Assembly (NCBI RefSeq): GCF_052114605.1
Contig: NZ_JBFRFB010000014.1
Location: forward strand, 1-64,000
Direction of reading: 5' to 3'
Origin: Microvirga sp052114605
GTDB taxonomy: Bacteria > Pseudomonadota > Alphaproteobacteria > Rhizobiales > Beijerinckiaceae
DNA length: 64,000 bases
The position numbers were made by a program, and so were the translations under genes. Positions 44,504-51,656 of the stretch are shown piece after piece (the stretch's first letter is position 1; the number at the start of each line of letters is the position of its first letter). The notes under the pieces are model-generated. The model was not told where the DNA came from, did no database searches, and worked only from the letters and a program-made list of their open reading frames with translations.

Positions 44504-45838
44504 ATGACCGATCGTTTTCTGCCGAACTGGACCCTGAAGAATGAAGGGGTCATCATGCCGGATGAGCGGCTTCCGACGGGCCAGATGGTCGTCGTGGGCC
44601 TGCAGCATGTAGTCGCCATGTTCGGCGCCACGGTTCTCGCGCCGATCCTGATGGGGTTCGATCCGAACGTTTCCATCCTGTTCTCCGGTCTTGCGACACT
44701 GATCTTCTTCTTCGTTGTCGGCGGCCGGGTGCCGAGCTATCTCGGCTCGAGCTTCGCCTTCATCGGCCCGGTTCTCGTCGCCACCGGCGCATCGGTGGGC
44801 AGCCCCAATCCCAACATCGCCCTGGCGTTGGGCGGCATCATCGCTGCCGGCGCTCTCTACTTCCTGATCGGTGTGGTGGTGCAGCTCGCGGGCCATCGCT
44901 GGATCGAAAAGATCATGCCGCCGGTGGTAACCGGGGCCATCGTCGCCGCCATCGGCCTCGTGCTGGCGCCGATTGCGATCAACAGCGCCTCGGGCGTCAC
45001 GCCGGACAATGCCAACGGCAGCGATTTCGCCCGCTGGGTCGCACTTGCTACGGTTGCCGCCGTCGGCATCGTGGCGGTCTATGCACCGGGCATCTGGAAG
45101 CGTCTGCCGGTATTGGTCGGCGGTGTTCTTGGCTACCTGATCTACTACATCTTCGCGAACATTCTGGGCTACGGCGCGCCCATCGATTTCACGAAGATCG
45201 GGCAAGCCGCCTGGTTCGGCCTCCCGTCCTTCCAGGCTCCTGTCTTCGATACGCGGGCGATCAGCCTGATCGCGCCGGTCGCGATCATCCTGGTGGCCGA
45301 GAACCTGGGGCACATCAAAGCCATCGGCGCCATGACGGGCCGAAACCTCGATCCCTATCTCGGACGCGCCTTTATGGGCGACGGCCTCGCCACGATGCTC
45401 TCCGGCGCCTCCGGCGGCACCGGCATGACCACCTATGCCGAGAATATGGGCGTCATGGCCGTGACCCGCATCTATTCGACGCTGGTCTTCCTCATCGCGG
45501 CGGGCTTTGCGCTGCTGCTCGGCCTTTCGCCGAAATTCGGCGCCTTCATCGGCACCATTCCGGGGCCGGTTCTCGGTGGTCTCTCGATCGTCGTGTTCGG
45601 CCTGATCGCCGCGACGGCGGGCCGGATCTGGGTTGAGAACCGGGTCAATTTCTCGAACCCGCGCAATCTCATCACGGTGGCCGTGGCGCTGGTGCTGGGT
45701 GCGGGCAACTTCAAGCTCAATGTCGGCGGCTTCACGCTCGACGGCATCGGCACCGCGACCTTCGGCGCCATCATCCTCTACCATCTCCTGCGCATGACCA
45801 CAGCTGAGGCGGCCGAGCATCCGCAAGCCGCCGAGTAA
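44504..45838 (+). CDS. NCS2-family uracil/xanthine permease
   Basis: A 444-residue membrane carrier with about 12-14 helices. MVVVGLQHVVAMFGATVLAP near residue 28 is the conserved NCS2 entry motif with the Gln-His pair; SYLGSSFAFIGPV, then PPVVTGAIVAAIGL, VAENLGHIKAIGAMTGRN near 265 and GGTGMTTYAENMGVMAVTR near 305 contain the substrate-site glutamate and the TYAENxG signature. The YAEN form favours uracil (UraA/PyrP-like) over purines. The ATG at 44504 follows GGGGGTG. Confidence 0.9.
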   Translation: MTDRFLPNWTLKNEGVIMPDERLPTGQMVVVGLQHVVAMFGATVLAPILMGFDPNVSILFSGLATLIFFFVVGGRVPSYLGSSFAFIGPVLVATGASVGSPNPNIALALGGIIAAGALYFLIGVVVQLAGHRWIEKIMPPVVTGAIVAAIGLVLAPIAINSASGVTPDNANGSDFARWVALATVAAVGIVAVYAPGIWKRLPVLVGGVLGYLIYYIFANILGYGAPIDFTKIGQAAWFGLPSFQAPVFDTRAISLIAPVAIILVAENLGHIKAIGAMTGRNLDPYLGRAFMGDGLATMLSGASGGTGMTTYAENMGVMAVTRIYSTLVFLIAAGFALLLGLSPKFGAFIGTIPGPVLGGLSIVVFGLIAATAGRIWVENRVNFSNPRNLITVAVALVLGAGNFKLNVGGFTLDGIGTATFGAIILYHLLRMTTAEAAEHPQAAE

Positions 45839-45849
45839 GCCTTTCCGCA

Positions 45850-45874
45850 GGAACACGCATCCGGAGCCCGCGTT
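45850..45874 (+). promoter_or_regulatory. EcfG-type promoter for the SDR gene
   Basis: GGAAC at 45850-45854, 16-bp spacer, CGTT at 45871-45874, exact match to the alphaproteobacterial EcfG consensus. It lies 58 bp before the SDR start. Confidence 0.75.
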
Positions 45875-45932
45875 GAGCCACAACGCGGGCTCTTCTCGTT
45901 AGAATGCCATTTGCCCGCATCGTTCTCTCAGA

Positions 45933-46805
45933 ATGGATGATGCCATGAGTTCCGAACAACAGCAGACGCTTCCTCCGCAGGAGCAGGATCAGCAGCCCGG
46001 CCACGAGACGGAAATGAATCCGCGGCCCGATTACGAGCCGCGCTATCCCGGCAGCAATCGACTGCAGGGAAAGACCGTTCTCATCACGGGCGGCGACAGC
46101 GGCATCGGACGGGCCGTGTCGGTGCTTTTCGCGAGAGAAGGGGCCGATGTGGCCATCGTCTACCTGAACGAGACGGAGGATGCCGAGGCCACCAAGAAGC
46201 TCGTGGAGCGGGAAGGGCGCACCTGCCTGACCATCGCGGGAGATGTCGGCGATCCGTCTTTCAGCCGGAAGGTCGTGGATCAGGTAATCGAACGCTTCGG
46301 CAAGCTCGATGTGCTCGTCAACAACGCCGCCGAGCAGCATCCGAAGGGCGACATCGCCGAGATCAGCCCCGAACAGCTCGACCGTACGTTCAGGACAAAT
46401 ATCTTCGGCTATTTCTACATGACGCAGGCCGCCATGCCTCACCTGAAAGAGGGATCGGCCATCATCAACACGACTTCGGTGACAGCCTATCGCGGCAGCT
46501 CGAATCTCTTGGATTACAGCTCCACCAAAGGCGCCATCGTGGCTTTCACGCGCTCCCTTGCGCAGAAGCTCGCAGAAAAGAAAATTCGCGTGAACGGCGT
46601 AGCGCCCGGACCGATCTGGACGCCGCTGATCCCTGCCACGTTCCCGGCTGAGAAGGTAAAGACCTTCGGCTCCAACACGCCGCTGAAACGTCCCGGGCAG
46701 CCGAACGAGGTGGCGCCTTCCTTCCTGTTCTTAGCCTGCGAGGATTCATCCTATATCACGGGTTCGATCCTGCATCCCAATGGCGGTGACGCCACCGAGT
46801 CCTGA
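45933..46805 (+). CDS. SDR-family oxidoreductase (YghA-like, stress-associated)
   Basis: A 290-residue classical SDR with the long polar N-terminus typical of YghA/general-stress dehydrogenases (about 45 residues rich in Gln, Pro and Glu). VLITGGDSGIGRAVSVLFAR is the TGxxxGIG cofactor motif, VLVNNAAEQHP the NNAG-type motif, and TTSVTAYRGSSNLLDYSSTKGA holds the catalytic Ser-Tyr-Lys. INTTSV and RVNGVAPGPIWTPL are conserved in this subgroup. Substrate unknown, likely an aldehyde or sugar. An EcfG-type promoter precedes it, so it should be induced by general stress. Translation might start at 45945 instead. Confidence 0.88.
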   Translation: MDDAMSSEQQQTLPPQEQDQQPGHETEMNPRPDYEPRYPGSNRLQGKTVLITGGDSGIGRAVSVLFAREGADVAIVYLNETEDAEATKKLVEREGRTCLTIAGDVGDPSFSRKVVDQVIERFGKLDVLVNNAAEQHPKGDIAEISPEQLDRTFRTNIFGYFYMTQAAMPHLKEGSAIINTTSVTAYRGSSNLLDYSSTKGAIVAFTRSLAQKLAEKKIRVNGVAPGPIWTPLIPATFPAEKVKTFGSNTPLKRPGQPNEVAPSFLFLACEDSSYITGSILHPNGGDATES

Positions 46806-46812
46806 CAAACGA

Positions 46813-46841
46813 AAGGCGGCTCACGTGAGCCGCCTTTTTCA
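46813..46841 (+). terminator. Intrinsic terminator of the SDR gene
   Basis: A perfect 26-base palindrome, AAAGGCGGCTCAC (46813-46825) with its complement (46826-46838), followed by Ts. Usable on both strands. Confidence 0.85.
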
Positions 46842-46861
46842 GGAAGAGAATTGAGTGTCGT

Positions 46862-47065
46862 TCAGCGGCCGCGGCGCACACGCACCGGGACAGGAGCGGG
46901 GCCGGAAACGGTCACTGCGAAGAAGAGCATCATGGCGGAGAGGGAAGCGCCGATCATGAAGAGGGCTTCTGCTACCTGAGCCTGGGACGCCATGCCTGTG
47001 ACGGCGGCGAGCAAAGTAAGAATGGAAAACATAAAAAACGCGCGCAGTGCAATGGAACGGGTCAT
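46862..47065 (-). CDS. 67-residue membrane protein, EcfG-controlled candidate
   Basis: A small protein with two hydrophobic helices (about residues 6-25 and 32-52) and a basic, proline-rich tail ending VPVRVRRGR. The start at 47065 is set by GGGAG 8 bases upstream; longer in-frame versions lack support. I recognise no family. An exact EcfG-type promoter lies 28 bp upstream on the same strand, so a small envelope stress protein is a fair inference. Confidence 0.6.
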   Translation of the reverse strand: MTRSIALRAFFMFSILTLLAAVTGMASQAQVAEALFMIGASLSAMMLFFAVTVSGPAPVPVRVRRGR

Positions 47066-47092
47066 CGGCATATCTCCCAAGTCTTGTGGAAA

Positions 47093-47117
47093 AACGTATC
47101 CATTCGACGTCGGTTCC
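47093..47117 (-). promoter_or_regulatory. EcfG-type promoter for the 67-residue membrane protein
   Basis: On the minus strand GGAAC (47117-47113), 16-bp spacer, CGTT (47096-47093). It is 28 bp from the start codon at 47065. Confidence 0.75.
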
Positions 47118-47187
47118 ATACTCACAAGGAGCGCGGCCAATACTTCAGCATAGGTTGTGGAAACTGATGAAGCTCGAGTCCTTGAGC

Positions 47188-47213
47188 GGAACCGCACAGT
47201 CGCGCTTGGCGTT
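47188..47213 (+). promoter_or_regulatory. EcfG-type promoter for the DUF1328 gene
   Basis: GGAAC at 47188-47192, 17-bp spacer, CGTT at 47210-47213; start codon 50 bp downstream. It is divergent from the promoter at 47093-47117, with 70 bp between their -35 boxes. Confidence 0.7.
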
Positions 47214-47262
47214 GTTCTGACGTCATCGGCTTCACGTCGATTAAGTAATGCGAGGTAACACC

Positions 47263-47436
47263 ATGCTTGGTTGGGCAGTCACGTTTCTGATCATCGCGCT
47301 TGTTGCGGCTCTCTTCGGTTTCGGCGGTATTGCCGGGACGGCAGTCGAGATCGCCAAGCTCATCTTCTTCGTCGCGATCGTTCTCTTCGCCATCTCGGCT
47401 GTGATCGGTCTGCTGCGCGGACGAAGCCCCATGTAA
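47263..47436 (+). CDS. DUF1328 / YtjA-family small membrane protein
   Basis: A 57-residue protein that starts MLGWAVTFLIIALVAALFGF and continues GIAGTAVEIAKLIFFVAIVL, the signature of the two-helix DUF1328 family. The ATG at 47263 follows GAGG at the right distance; an ATG at 47248 would add five residues. The function of the family is unknown. The EcfG-type promoter upstream and its own terminator mark it as a single-gene stress unit. Confidence 0.85.
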   Translation: MLGWAVTFLIIALVAALFGFGGIAGTAVEIAKLIFFVAIVLFAISAVIGLLRGRSPM

Positions 47437-47458
47437 CCGGGGCATAAACCGACTTGAA

Positions 47459-47486
47459 AACGCCGCCCATTGAGGCGGCGTTTTTT
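47459..47486 (+). terminator. Intrinsic terminator of the DUF1328 gene
   Basis: AACGCCGCC (47459-47467) pairs with GGCGGCGTT (47474-47482), followed by a six-T run. The convergent ecfG gene ends 24 bp further on. Confidence 0.85.
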
Positions 47487-47509
47487 ATGTGCTCTGAAGA
47501 GAAAAAGGA

Positions 47510-48049
47510 TCAGCCCTGAAGCGCCGCGCGGGTCATGCTGTCGGGGCCGAGATCGTCGATGTCGTTGACGTTCAGAATTGCAGCGAGGCGAATGCGAGCC
47601 CGGTTCACGCGGCTTTTGATGGTGCCGACCGCACAGCCGCAGATCTCCGCAGCTTCCTCGTAGGAAAAGCCGGAGGCGCCAACCAGCAGCAGGGCCTCGC
47701 GCTGATCGGAGGGAAGCTGGGCGAGGGCGACGCGGAAATCCTCGAAATCGAGGTGCACGCCCTGCTCGGGCTGGACCTTAAGGCGACCGGCGAAGGAGCC
47801 GTCGGGATCTTCGACCTCGCGACGGCGCTTGCGGTATTCGGAATGGAAGAGGTTGCGCAGGATCGTAAAGAGCCAGGCATTGAGGTTCGTACCCGGTTCG
47901 AAGCGATGGAGGTTGGACAAGGCCCGCAGCAGCGTGTCCTGGACGAGATCGTCCGCCTTGTCGACTTGTCCCGAAAGCGAGATGGCAAAGGCACGCAGGC
48001 CTGGAACGGCCGCTAGAAGAGCCTCCCGCAGATCGGGCTCTGAGGTCAT
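47510..48049 (-). CDS. ecfG: ECF sigma factor EcfG of the general stress response
   Basis: A 179-residue ECF (EcfG/group 15) sigma factor. Region 2 spans ADDLVQDTLLRALSNLHRFE and NAWLFTILRNLFHSEYRKRR; region 4 has QLPSDQREALLLVGASGFSY then EEAAEICGCAVGTIKSRVNR, the helix-turn-helix that reads the -35 box. It directs RNA polymerase to GGAAC-N16-CGTT promoters and is held inactive by NepR until phosphorylated PhyR binds NepR. Its ATG overlaps the nepR stop (ATGA), giving translational coupling. Confidence 0.95.
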   Translation of the reverse strand: MTSEPDLREALLAAVPGLRAFAISLSGQVDKADDLVQDTLLRALSNLHRFEPGTNLNAWLFTILRNLFHSEYRKRRREVEDPDGSFAGRLKVQPEQGVHLDFEDFRVALAQLPSDQREALLLVGASGFSYEEAAEICGCAVGTIKSRVNRARIRLAAILNVNDIDDLGPDSMTRAALQG

Positions 48050-48270
48050 TGAGACCCCTCTTTCTTGGTGGGCACTTTATCCAGCTGGTCCAGGAGATCC
48101 TTGAAGCGGTCCGGGACGGGTTGCTGCATCAATTCGTCATACATGGCGCGCAGCTGGTCGCCGATGCGTTTCTGGCTTCCGCTATCGAGTTTGGGGTCGG
48201 TACCAAGCGTTGCACTGGTCGATGCATCCGGGAGCGCCCGGACCAGCTTGTTACCGTTTTCACCTGTCAT
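48046..48270 (-). CDS. nepR: Anti-sigma factor NepR
   Basis: A 74-residue protein with a disordered N-terminus and the conserved core IGDQLRAMYDELMQQPVPDR FKDLLDQLD (two short helices around a proline) that clasps EcfG or, alternatively, the sigma-like domain of PhyR. Position between phyR and ecfG is the standard arrangement. Translated from an EcfG-type promoter, so negative feedback on the stress response is built in. Confidence 0.93.
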   Translation of the reverse strand: MTGENGNKLVRALPDASTSATLGTDPKLDSGSQKRIGDQLRAMYDELMQQPVPDRFKDLLDQLDKVPTKKEGSQ

Positions 48271-48348
48271 CTGATTCCCCTTGCCATCCCGTACTTTATT
48301 AAGGGATAGCCAACCTTGGCAGTATCCGTATATTCATTTTCGAGCAAT

Positions 48349-48373
48349 AACGCTCGGTATCCCTCACGGTTCC
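48349..48373 (-). promoter_or_regulatory. EcfG-type promoter for nepR-ecfG
   Basis: Minus strand GGAAC (48373-48369), 16-bp spacer, CGTT (48352-48349): exact consensus, 79 bp ahead of the nepR start. Its -35 box is only 5 bp from that of the divergent phyR promoter. Confidence 0.85.
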
Positions 48374-48378
48374 AACAT

Positions 48379-48403
48379 GGAACTTTTTCAGCTTTGCCGA
48401 GTT
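48379..48403 (+). promoter_or_regulatory. EcfG-type promoter for phyR
   Basis: GGAAC at 48379-48383, 16-bp spacer, AGTT at 48400-48403. One base off the CGTT consensus. The phyR start is 50 bp downstream. Confidence 0.7.
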
Positions 48404-48452
48404 GAATGGACCATCGGTACAACGATTCAAAAGCACATATAAGGGGAAGCGA

Positions 48453-49259
48453 ATGTCGACAGCTCAGCTTGTCGTCCAGCATTTACCATACCTCCGCCGC
48501 TACGCACGAGCTCTCACAGGCAGCCAAATGGCTGGCGATGCCTATGTGGCAGCCACCCTTGAGACGCTGGTCAGCGAGCCCGAAACCATCGGGCCATCCG
48601 GCAACGTCAAGGTCGAGCTTTTCCAAGTTTTCACGCGCATCTGGAACTCGCTTTCGGTGAACGGCCGCAGCGAGCAGATCCAGCGCGATCTCCCGGCGGA
48701 AGTTCGCCTGGGCCAGATCACTCCTTTGCCGCGTCAGGCATTCCTCCTTTCCTGTCTAGAAGGCTTCGGGGAAGAGGAGGTCGGCCAGATCCTCGACGTG
48801 GACACCAAGACCGTCCGCGACCTCGTCGACGAAGCAGGCCGCGAGCTTGCCGCCGATATGGCGACAGATATTCTCATCATTGAGGATGAACCGCTGATCG
48901 CCATGGATCTCGAGGCGCTCGTCGAAGGTCTCGGCCATAACGTGACCGGCGTCGCCCGTACGCGCACAGAGGCAGTGAAGCTGGCTTCCGCCAAGCAGCC
49001 CGGCCTCATCCTCGCCGATATCCAACTCGCCGACGGCAGCTCTGGTCTCGACGCGGTGAATGACCTCCTGAAATCCTTCGAGGTGCCGGTGATCTTCATC
49101 ACCGCCTACCCCGAGCGGTTCCTCACGGGTGAGCGGCCGGAACCGGCCTTCCTGATCGCCAAGCCTTTCCAGCCGGCCAACGTGTCGGCGGTGATAAGCC
49201 AGGCCCTGTTCTTCCAGCAGAGTGCCCGCCGGCGTGAGGTTCGAGCCGCCACGGCCTGA
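48453..49259 (+). CDS. phyR: Anti-anti-sigma response regulator PhyR
   Basis: A 268-residue protein. Residues 1-130 form the sigma-like domain (QLVVQHLPYLRRYARALTGS, then PLPRQAFLLSCLEGFGEEEV) that mimics EcfG; residues 140-260 form a receiver domain with ILIIEDEPLIAMDLEALVEG, the phospho-acceptor aspartate in LILADIQLADGSSGLDAV, and FITAYPERFLTGERPEPAFL then KPF, which is the FAT-GUY-type variant typical of PhyR. On phosphorylation it releases its sigma-like domain to capture NepR and free EcfG. The ATG at 48453 follows AAGGGGAAG. No PhyK/HWE-type sensor kinase is in the window, so the signal input is encoded elsewhere. Confidence 0.95.
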   Translation: MSTAQLVVQHLPYLRRYARALTGSQMAGDAYVAATLETLVSEPETIGPSGNVKVELFQVFTRIWNSLSVNGRSEQIQRDLPAEVRLGQITPLPRQAFLLSCLEGFGEEEVGQILDVDTKTVRDLVDEAGRELAADMATDILIIEDEPLIAMDLEALVEGLGHNVTGVARTRTEAVKLASAKQPGLILADIQLADGSSGLDAVNDLLKSFEVPVIFITAYPERFLTGERPEPAFLIAKPFQPANVSAVISQALFFQQSARRREVRAATA

Positions 49260-49293
49260 ACCCAGCTCGACTAATATAACTGCTAAGTAATCG

Positions 49294-49320
49294 CCCGGCT
49301 CAACAGCCGGGTTTTTCTTT
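49294..49320 (+). terminator. Intrinsic terminator of phyR
   Basis: CCCGGCT (49294-49300) and AGCCGGG (49305-49311) with a 4-base loop, followed by a T-rich run. Confidence 0.85.
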
Positions 49321-49340
49321 TGTCATGATGTAATCGGCAT

Positions 49341-49368
49341 AAAAAAAGACGGGCTCAAAAGCCCGTCT
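49341..49368 (-). terminator. Second hairpin with T tract on the minus strand
   Basis: AGACGGGCT (49347-49355) pairs with AGCCCGTCT (49360-49368). Seven As at 49341-49347 give a U tract only for minus-strand transcripts, so it could block antisense transcription into phyR. No minus-strand gene feeding it was found. Confidence 0.5.
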
Positions 49369-49490
49369 AAAGGTGCCGGCCAATGCACAAGGGGAATGCG
49401 GGGAGGACCAGGAGGCCGGTACCTAAAGAACGCCCCGTGGAAAATAAAGGTTCCCACTTTTTTTCTTGCAATATCCTGAATGGGTGCTTA

Positions 49491-49515
49491 GGAACCGCGA
49501 AGATGAGGCTGCGTT
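49491..49515 (+). promoter_or_regulatory. EcfG-type promoter for the secreted protein at 49557
   Basis: GGAAC at 49491-49495, 16-bp spacer, CGTT at 49512-49515, exact consensus; start codon 42 bp downstream. Confidence 0.78.
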
Positions 49516-49556
49516 GTTTTCTCGAATAGTTTAGCTGAGAAAGCAGGAGAGAGGGA

Positions 49557-50078
49557 ATGCTCCGCGCCTCCATCACGTTGGTTGGCCTAGCTGGGATTAG
49601 CTTCCTCGCGGGCAGTTTTGCTCTCGCGAATTCGGAGCCCGATACCTTCACGAAGTCCAAGGACATTCTTCGGGTGGCGATGACGCAGCAGAATGCTGTC
49701 AAAGGCGACAGGCTGGCTGTTTGGGATGGCGATGTCCAGCAGAACACCGTTTCCATCGTTGAGGTGGTCGGGCTGACCCAAGCAACGGTGATCCTGCGCG
49801 GCGGCAATGGCGAAGTTCTCTATCGCTCCGATCCGCGTTCCGGAACGACCATTTTCTCAAAGAATACCGATCTGCCTATCCTTACTATGAAGGAAGAGAC
49901 GCAGGGCCCCGCAGTGGAGCATCCGCCTGTCACCCGCCGCGAGGGCAGCGAGGAGATCCGCAAGCCGAAGCGCACTACGCCGGTGGGATGCATGGGTGAT
50001 GTGAGCCCCCTTGCCAGGGCAAGCGCAAGCCGGATGCCAAGCCTTTGTCTCGCGTCGCTGGAGCATCCGCTGATCTGA
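49557..50078 (+). CDS. Secreted protein of unknown function
   Basis: A 173-residue protein with a clear signal peptide (hydrophobic LVGLAGISFLAGSFALA, probable cut after ALA near residue 24). The mature part is polar, with a small beta-rich stretch (VEVVGLTQATVILRGGNGEV) and a proline-rich linker before TTPVGCMGDVSPLARA, a short cysteine-bearing C-terminal motif. I recognise no functional family. Ribosome-binding stretch AGGAGAGAGGG. It has its own EcfG-type promoter and terminator, so a periplasmic stress role is likely (inference). Confidence 0.7.
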   Translation: MLRASITLVGLAGISFLAGSFALANSEPDTFTKSKDILRVAMTQQNAVKGDRLAVWDGDVQQNTVSIVEVVGLTQATVILRGGNGEVLYRSDPRSGTTIFSKNTDLPILTMKEETQGPAVEHPPVTRREGSEEIRKPKRTTPVGCMGDVSPLARASASRMPSLCLASLEHPLI

Positions 50079-50092
50079 CGGCAGGAATGATG

Positions 50093-50127
50093 AAACGGCC
50101 CCGTCCAGTACGGGGCCGTTTCCCTTT
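50093..50127 (+). terminator. Intrinsic terminator
   Basis: AAACGGCCCCGT (50093-50104) and ACGGGGCCGTTT (50110-50121), 12-bp perfect stem, 5-base loop, T-rich tail. It ends the 49557 unit. Confidence 0.88.
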
Positions 50128-50285
50128 TAGTGTTGCATAGAGGAGCTTGTTCAGCTTTTGGTTGTTGTGGGAATTCTGAATTCGTGTAGCGCGGGTCGGT
50201 ATGAAGAGGGGCATTATTAAAGAGTATTCATTTTAAGGCGGCTTAATTTATACTCGATGACAATTATTTGATGCTCTGAAATATG

Positions 50286-50310
50286 GGAACGATTTCTGGC
50301 GAGTGACGTT
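50286..50310 (+). promoter_or_regulatory. EcfG-type promoter for the PRC-barrel gene
   Basis: GGAAC at 50286-50290, 16-bp spacer, CGTT at 50307-50310, exact consensus; start codon 58 bp downstream. Confidence 0.78.
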
Positions 50311-50368
50311 CATCTCCCGCGCAATAAGGCGCACAACGCGATCCAATGTACACCCAGGAGAATTCGCA

Positions 50369-51082
50369 ATGCTGAAGAAGCATATGGCAGCTTGCCTCGT
50401 CGTAACGGCTTTCGCGGCTGTGCCGGCCCTTGCTCAGACCTCGCCCGCGCCATCGGCCCCGACGGACCGTCCGGCTGCCACCGGCACGGGTACTACCAAT
50501 TCCGGCTCGCCGGCCATGCAGCCCGGCACTGTGAGCCCGTCGACGAACTCGTCCGCGTCTATGAGCCAGGGTAGTGCGTCGCAGGGTCAGTTCATGACCC
50601 AGATGCAGGCTAATCAGATGATGGCGTCCGATCTCATCGGCACCCGCGTCGTCAGCTCCAATAACGAGTCGATCGGCGACATCAACGACGTGATCGTGGA
50701 CCGTAACGGTCAGGTCCTGGCTGCCGTGGTCGGCGTAGGCGGCTTCCTCGGAATTGGTGAGAAGAACGTGGCCGTCCCGTACGACTCGCTGGAATTTGCC
50801 AACGCTCAGCAAGCGAAAGCCATGGATAGCAGCAACAACGGCGTAGCCACGACCGGTTCGACGGCCACGGGTTCTACCGCTGGCCAGAACACGGCGGCTC
50901 CAGCAACCTCGACGGTTTCCAGCTCGGCCTCGGCCAATGAGCCAGAGCGTGTTGTCCTGCGCATGACCAAGGCTGATCTTCAGGCTGCCCCTGCCTTCGA
51001 CAAGAAGGCTGGAAAGGACAACGCGACCACGACGGGTACGACGGGCGCATCCGGCACGACGACGACGGCTCCCAAGCCCTAA
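50369..51082 (+). CDS. Secreted PRC-barrel domain protein
   Basis: A 237-residue protein with a signal peptide (HMAACLVVTAFAAVPALAQ, cut probably after ALA). The mature N-terminus and C-terminus are long Ser/Thr/Ala/Gly-rich low-complexity stretches. Between about residues 85 and 150 lies a PRC-barrel: DLIGTRVVSSNNESIGDIND, then VDRNGQVLAAVVGVGGFLGI and KNVAVPYDSLEF. PRC-barrel proteins of this type are frequent stress-induced periplasmic proteins in this order; molecular role unknown. The ATG at 50369 follows CAGGAGA. Confidence 0.85.
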   Translation: MLKKHMAACLVVTAFAAVPALAQTSPAPSAPTDRPAATGTGTTNSGSPAMQPGTVSPSTNSSASMSQGSASQGQFMTQMQANQMMASDLIGTRVVSSNNESIGDINDVIVDRNGQVLAAVVGVGGFLGIGEKNVAVPYDSLEFANAQQAKAMDSSNNGVATTGSTATGSTAGQNTAAPATSTVSSSASANEPERVVLRMTKADLQAAPAFDKKAGKDNATTTGTTGASGTTTTAPKP

Positions 51083-51104
51083 CCGGCAGCTATCGGGAAG
51101 ACAG

Positions 51105-51138
51105 CGGCACTCCGGTCTCCGGGGTGCCGTTTTCTTTT
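51105..51138 (+). terminator. Intrinsic terminator of the PRC-barrel gene
   Basis: CGGCACTCCGG (51105-51115) pairs with CCGGGGTGCCG (51119-51129) with one wobble, then a T-rich run. Confidence 0.85.
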
Positions 51139-51158
51139 TAAGCCCGTAGAGCAAAATA

Positions 51159-51188
51159 AAAGGCGCAGCCATTCATGGCTGCGCCTTT
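51159..51188. terminator. Second palindromic hairpin
   Basis: AAAGGCGCAGCCAT (51159-51172) and its exact complement (51175-51188) with a 2-base centre. Bidirectional in form. It further insulates the PRC-barrel unit from the next. Confidence 0.7.
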
Positions 51189-51344
51189 AAAAGTGCCAGT
51201 CCGAGGGGGCATTCGAACCGGTCGAAACTAGAACGGTATGAGGTGGCCTCCGGTTCCTGGAAAATATTGAAAATTTTTCGCGGGCCTCTCGAAGCTCGGC
51301 ATTTCCTGGAAGGCCAAGGGTTTCGAGAACTTCACGCCGCAGCA

Positions 51345-51369
51345 GGAACCCGCGCTTGGCGCACACGTT
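51345..51369 (+). promoter_or_regulatory. EcfG-type promoter for the 51399 gene pair
   Basis: GGAAC at 51345-51349, 16-bp spacer, CGTT at 51366-51369, exact consensus; start codon 29 bp downstream. Confidence 0.75.
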
Positions 51370-51398
51370 GCCGAAACAAGAATGATGCGGAGGCGACA

Positions 51399-51635
51399 AT
51401 GACTGCGACGAACGAATTGGATGCTGCGTTGTGCCAGGAAGAGTTGCCGGACGAGTTTTCCCGCCTGTCTTCCAGTTCTTCTCCTTATGACCGGCACAGC
51501 GCCGCGTTCGTCTTGAGCGGCATCGTGGCCAATAATCAGCAGGACGACGTCACGTGCCCCTTGATGCTGAGGCGTCATCTGGTCGTGCAGGCCTGGCCCC
51601 GGTCCTTTGCTCCCGGCGTTCAGCGTCACGTTTAA
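51399..51635 (+). CDS. 78-residue protein of unknown function, EcfG-controlled candidate
   Basis: A small soluble protein, MTATNELDAALCQEELPDEF onwards, with a serine-rich middle and a basic C-terminus. No family recognised. The start is supported by CGGAGG 6 bases upstream and by the EcfG-type promoter just before it; a longer frame from 51243 would run across that promoter. The next gene starts 21 bp downstream in the same direction, so the two probably form an operon. Confidence 0.6.
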   Translation: MTATNELDAALCQEELPDEFSRLSSSSSPYDRHSAAFVLSGIVANNQQDDVTCPLMLRRHLVVQAWPRSFAPGVQRHV

Positions 51636-51656
51636 TCCTCAAGTCATAGGTTTATT

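Noticed and set aside
44483..45883. A 466-codon minus-strand frame
   Set aside because: It mirrors the uracil permease gene; the translation is extremely charged and low-complexity.
51185..51240. A possible tRNA 3' remnant (GGGGGCATTCGAACCGGTCGAA-like stretch)
   Set aside because: It has a T-loop-like string only; no acceptor, D or anticodon stems can be formed around it.
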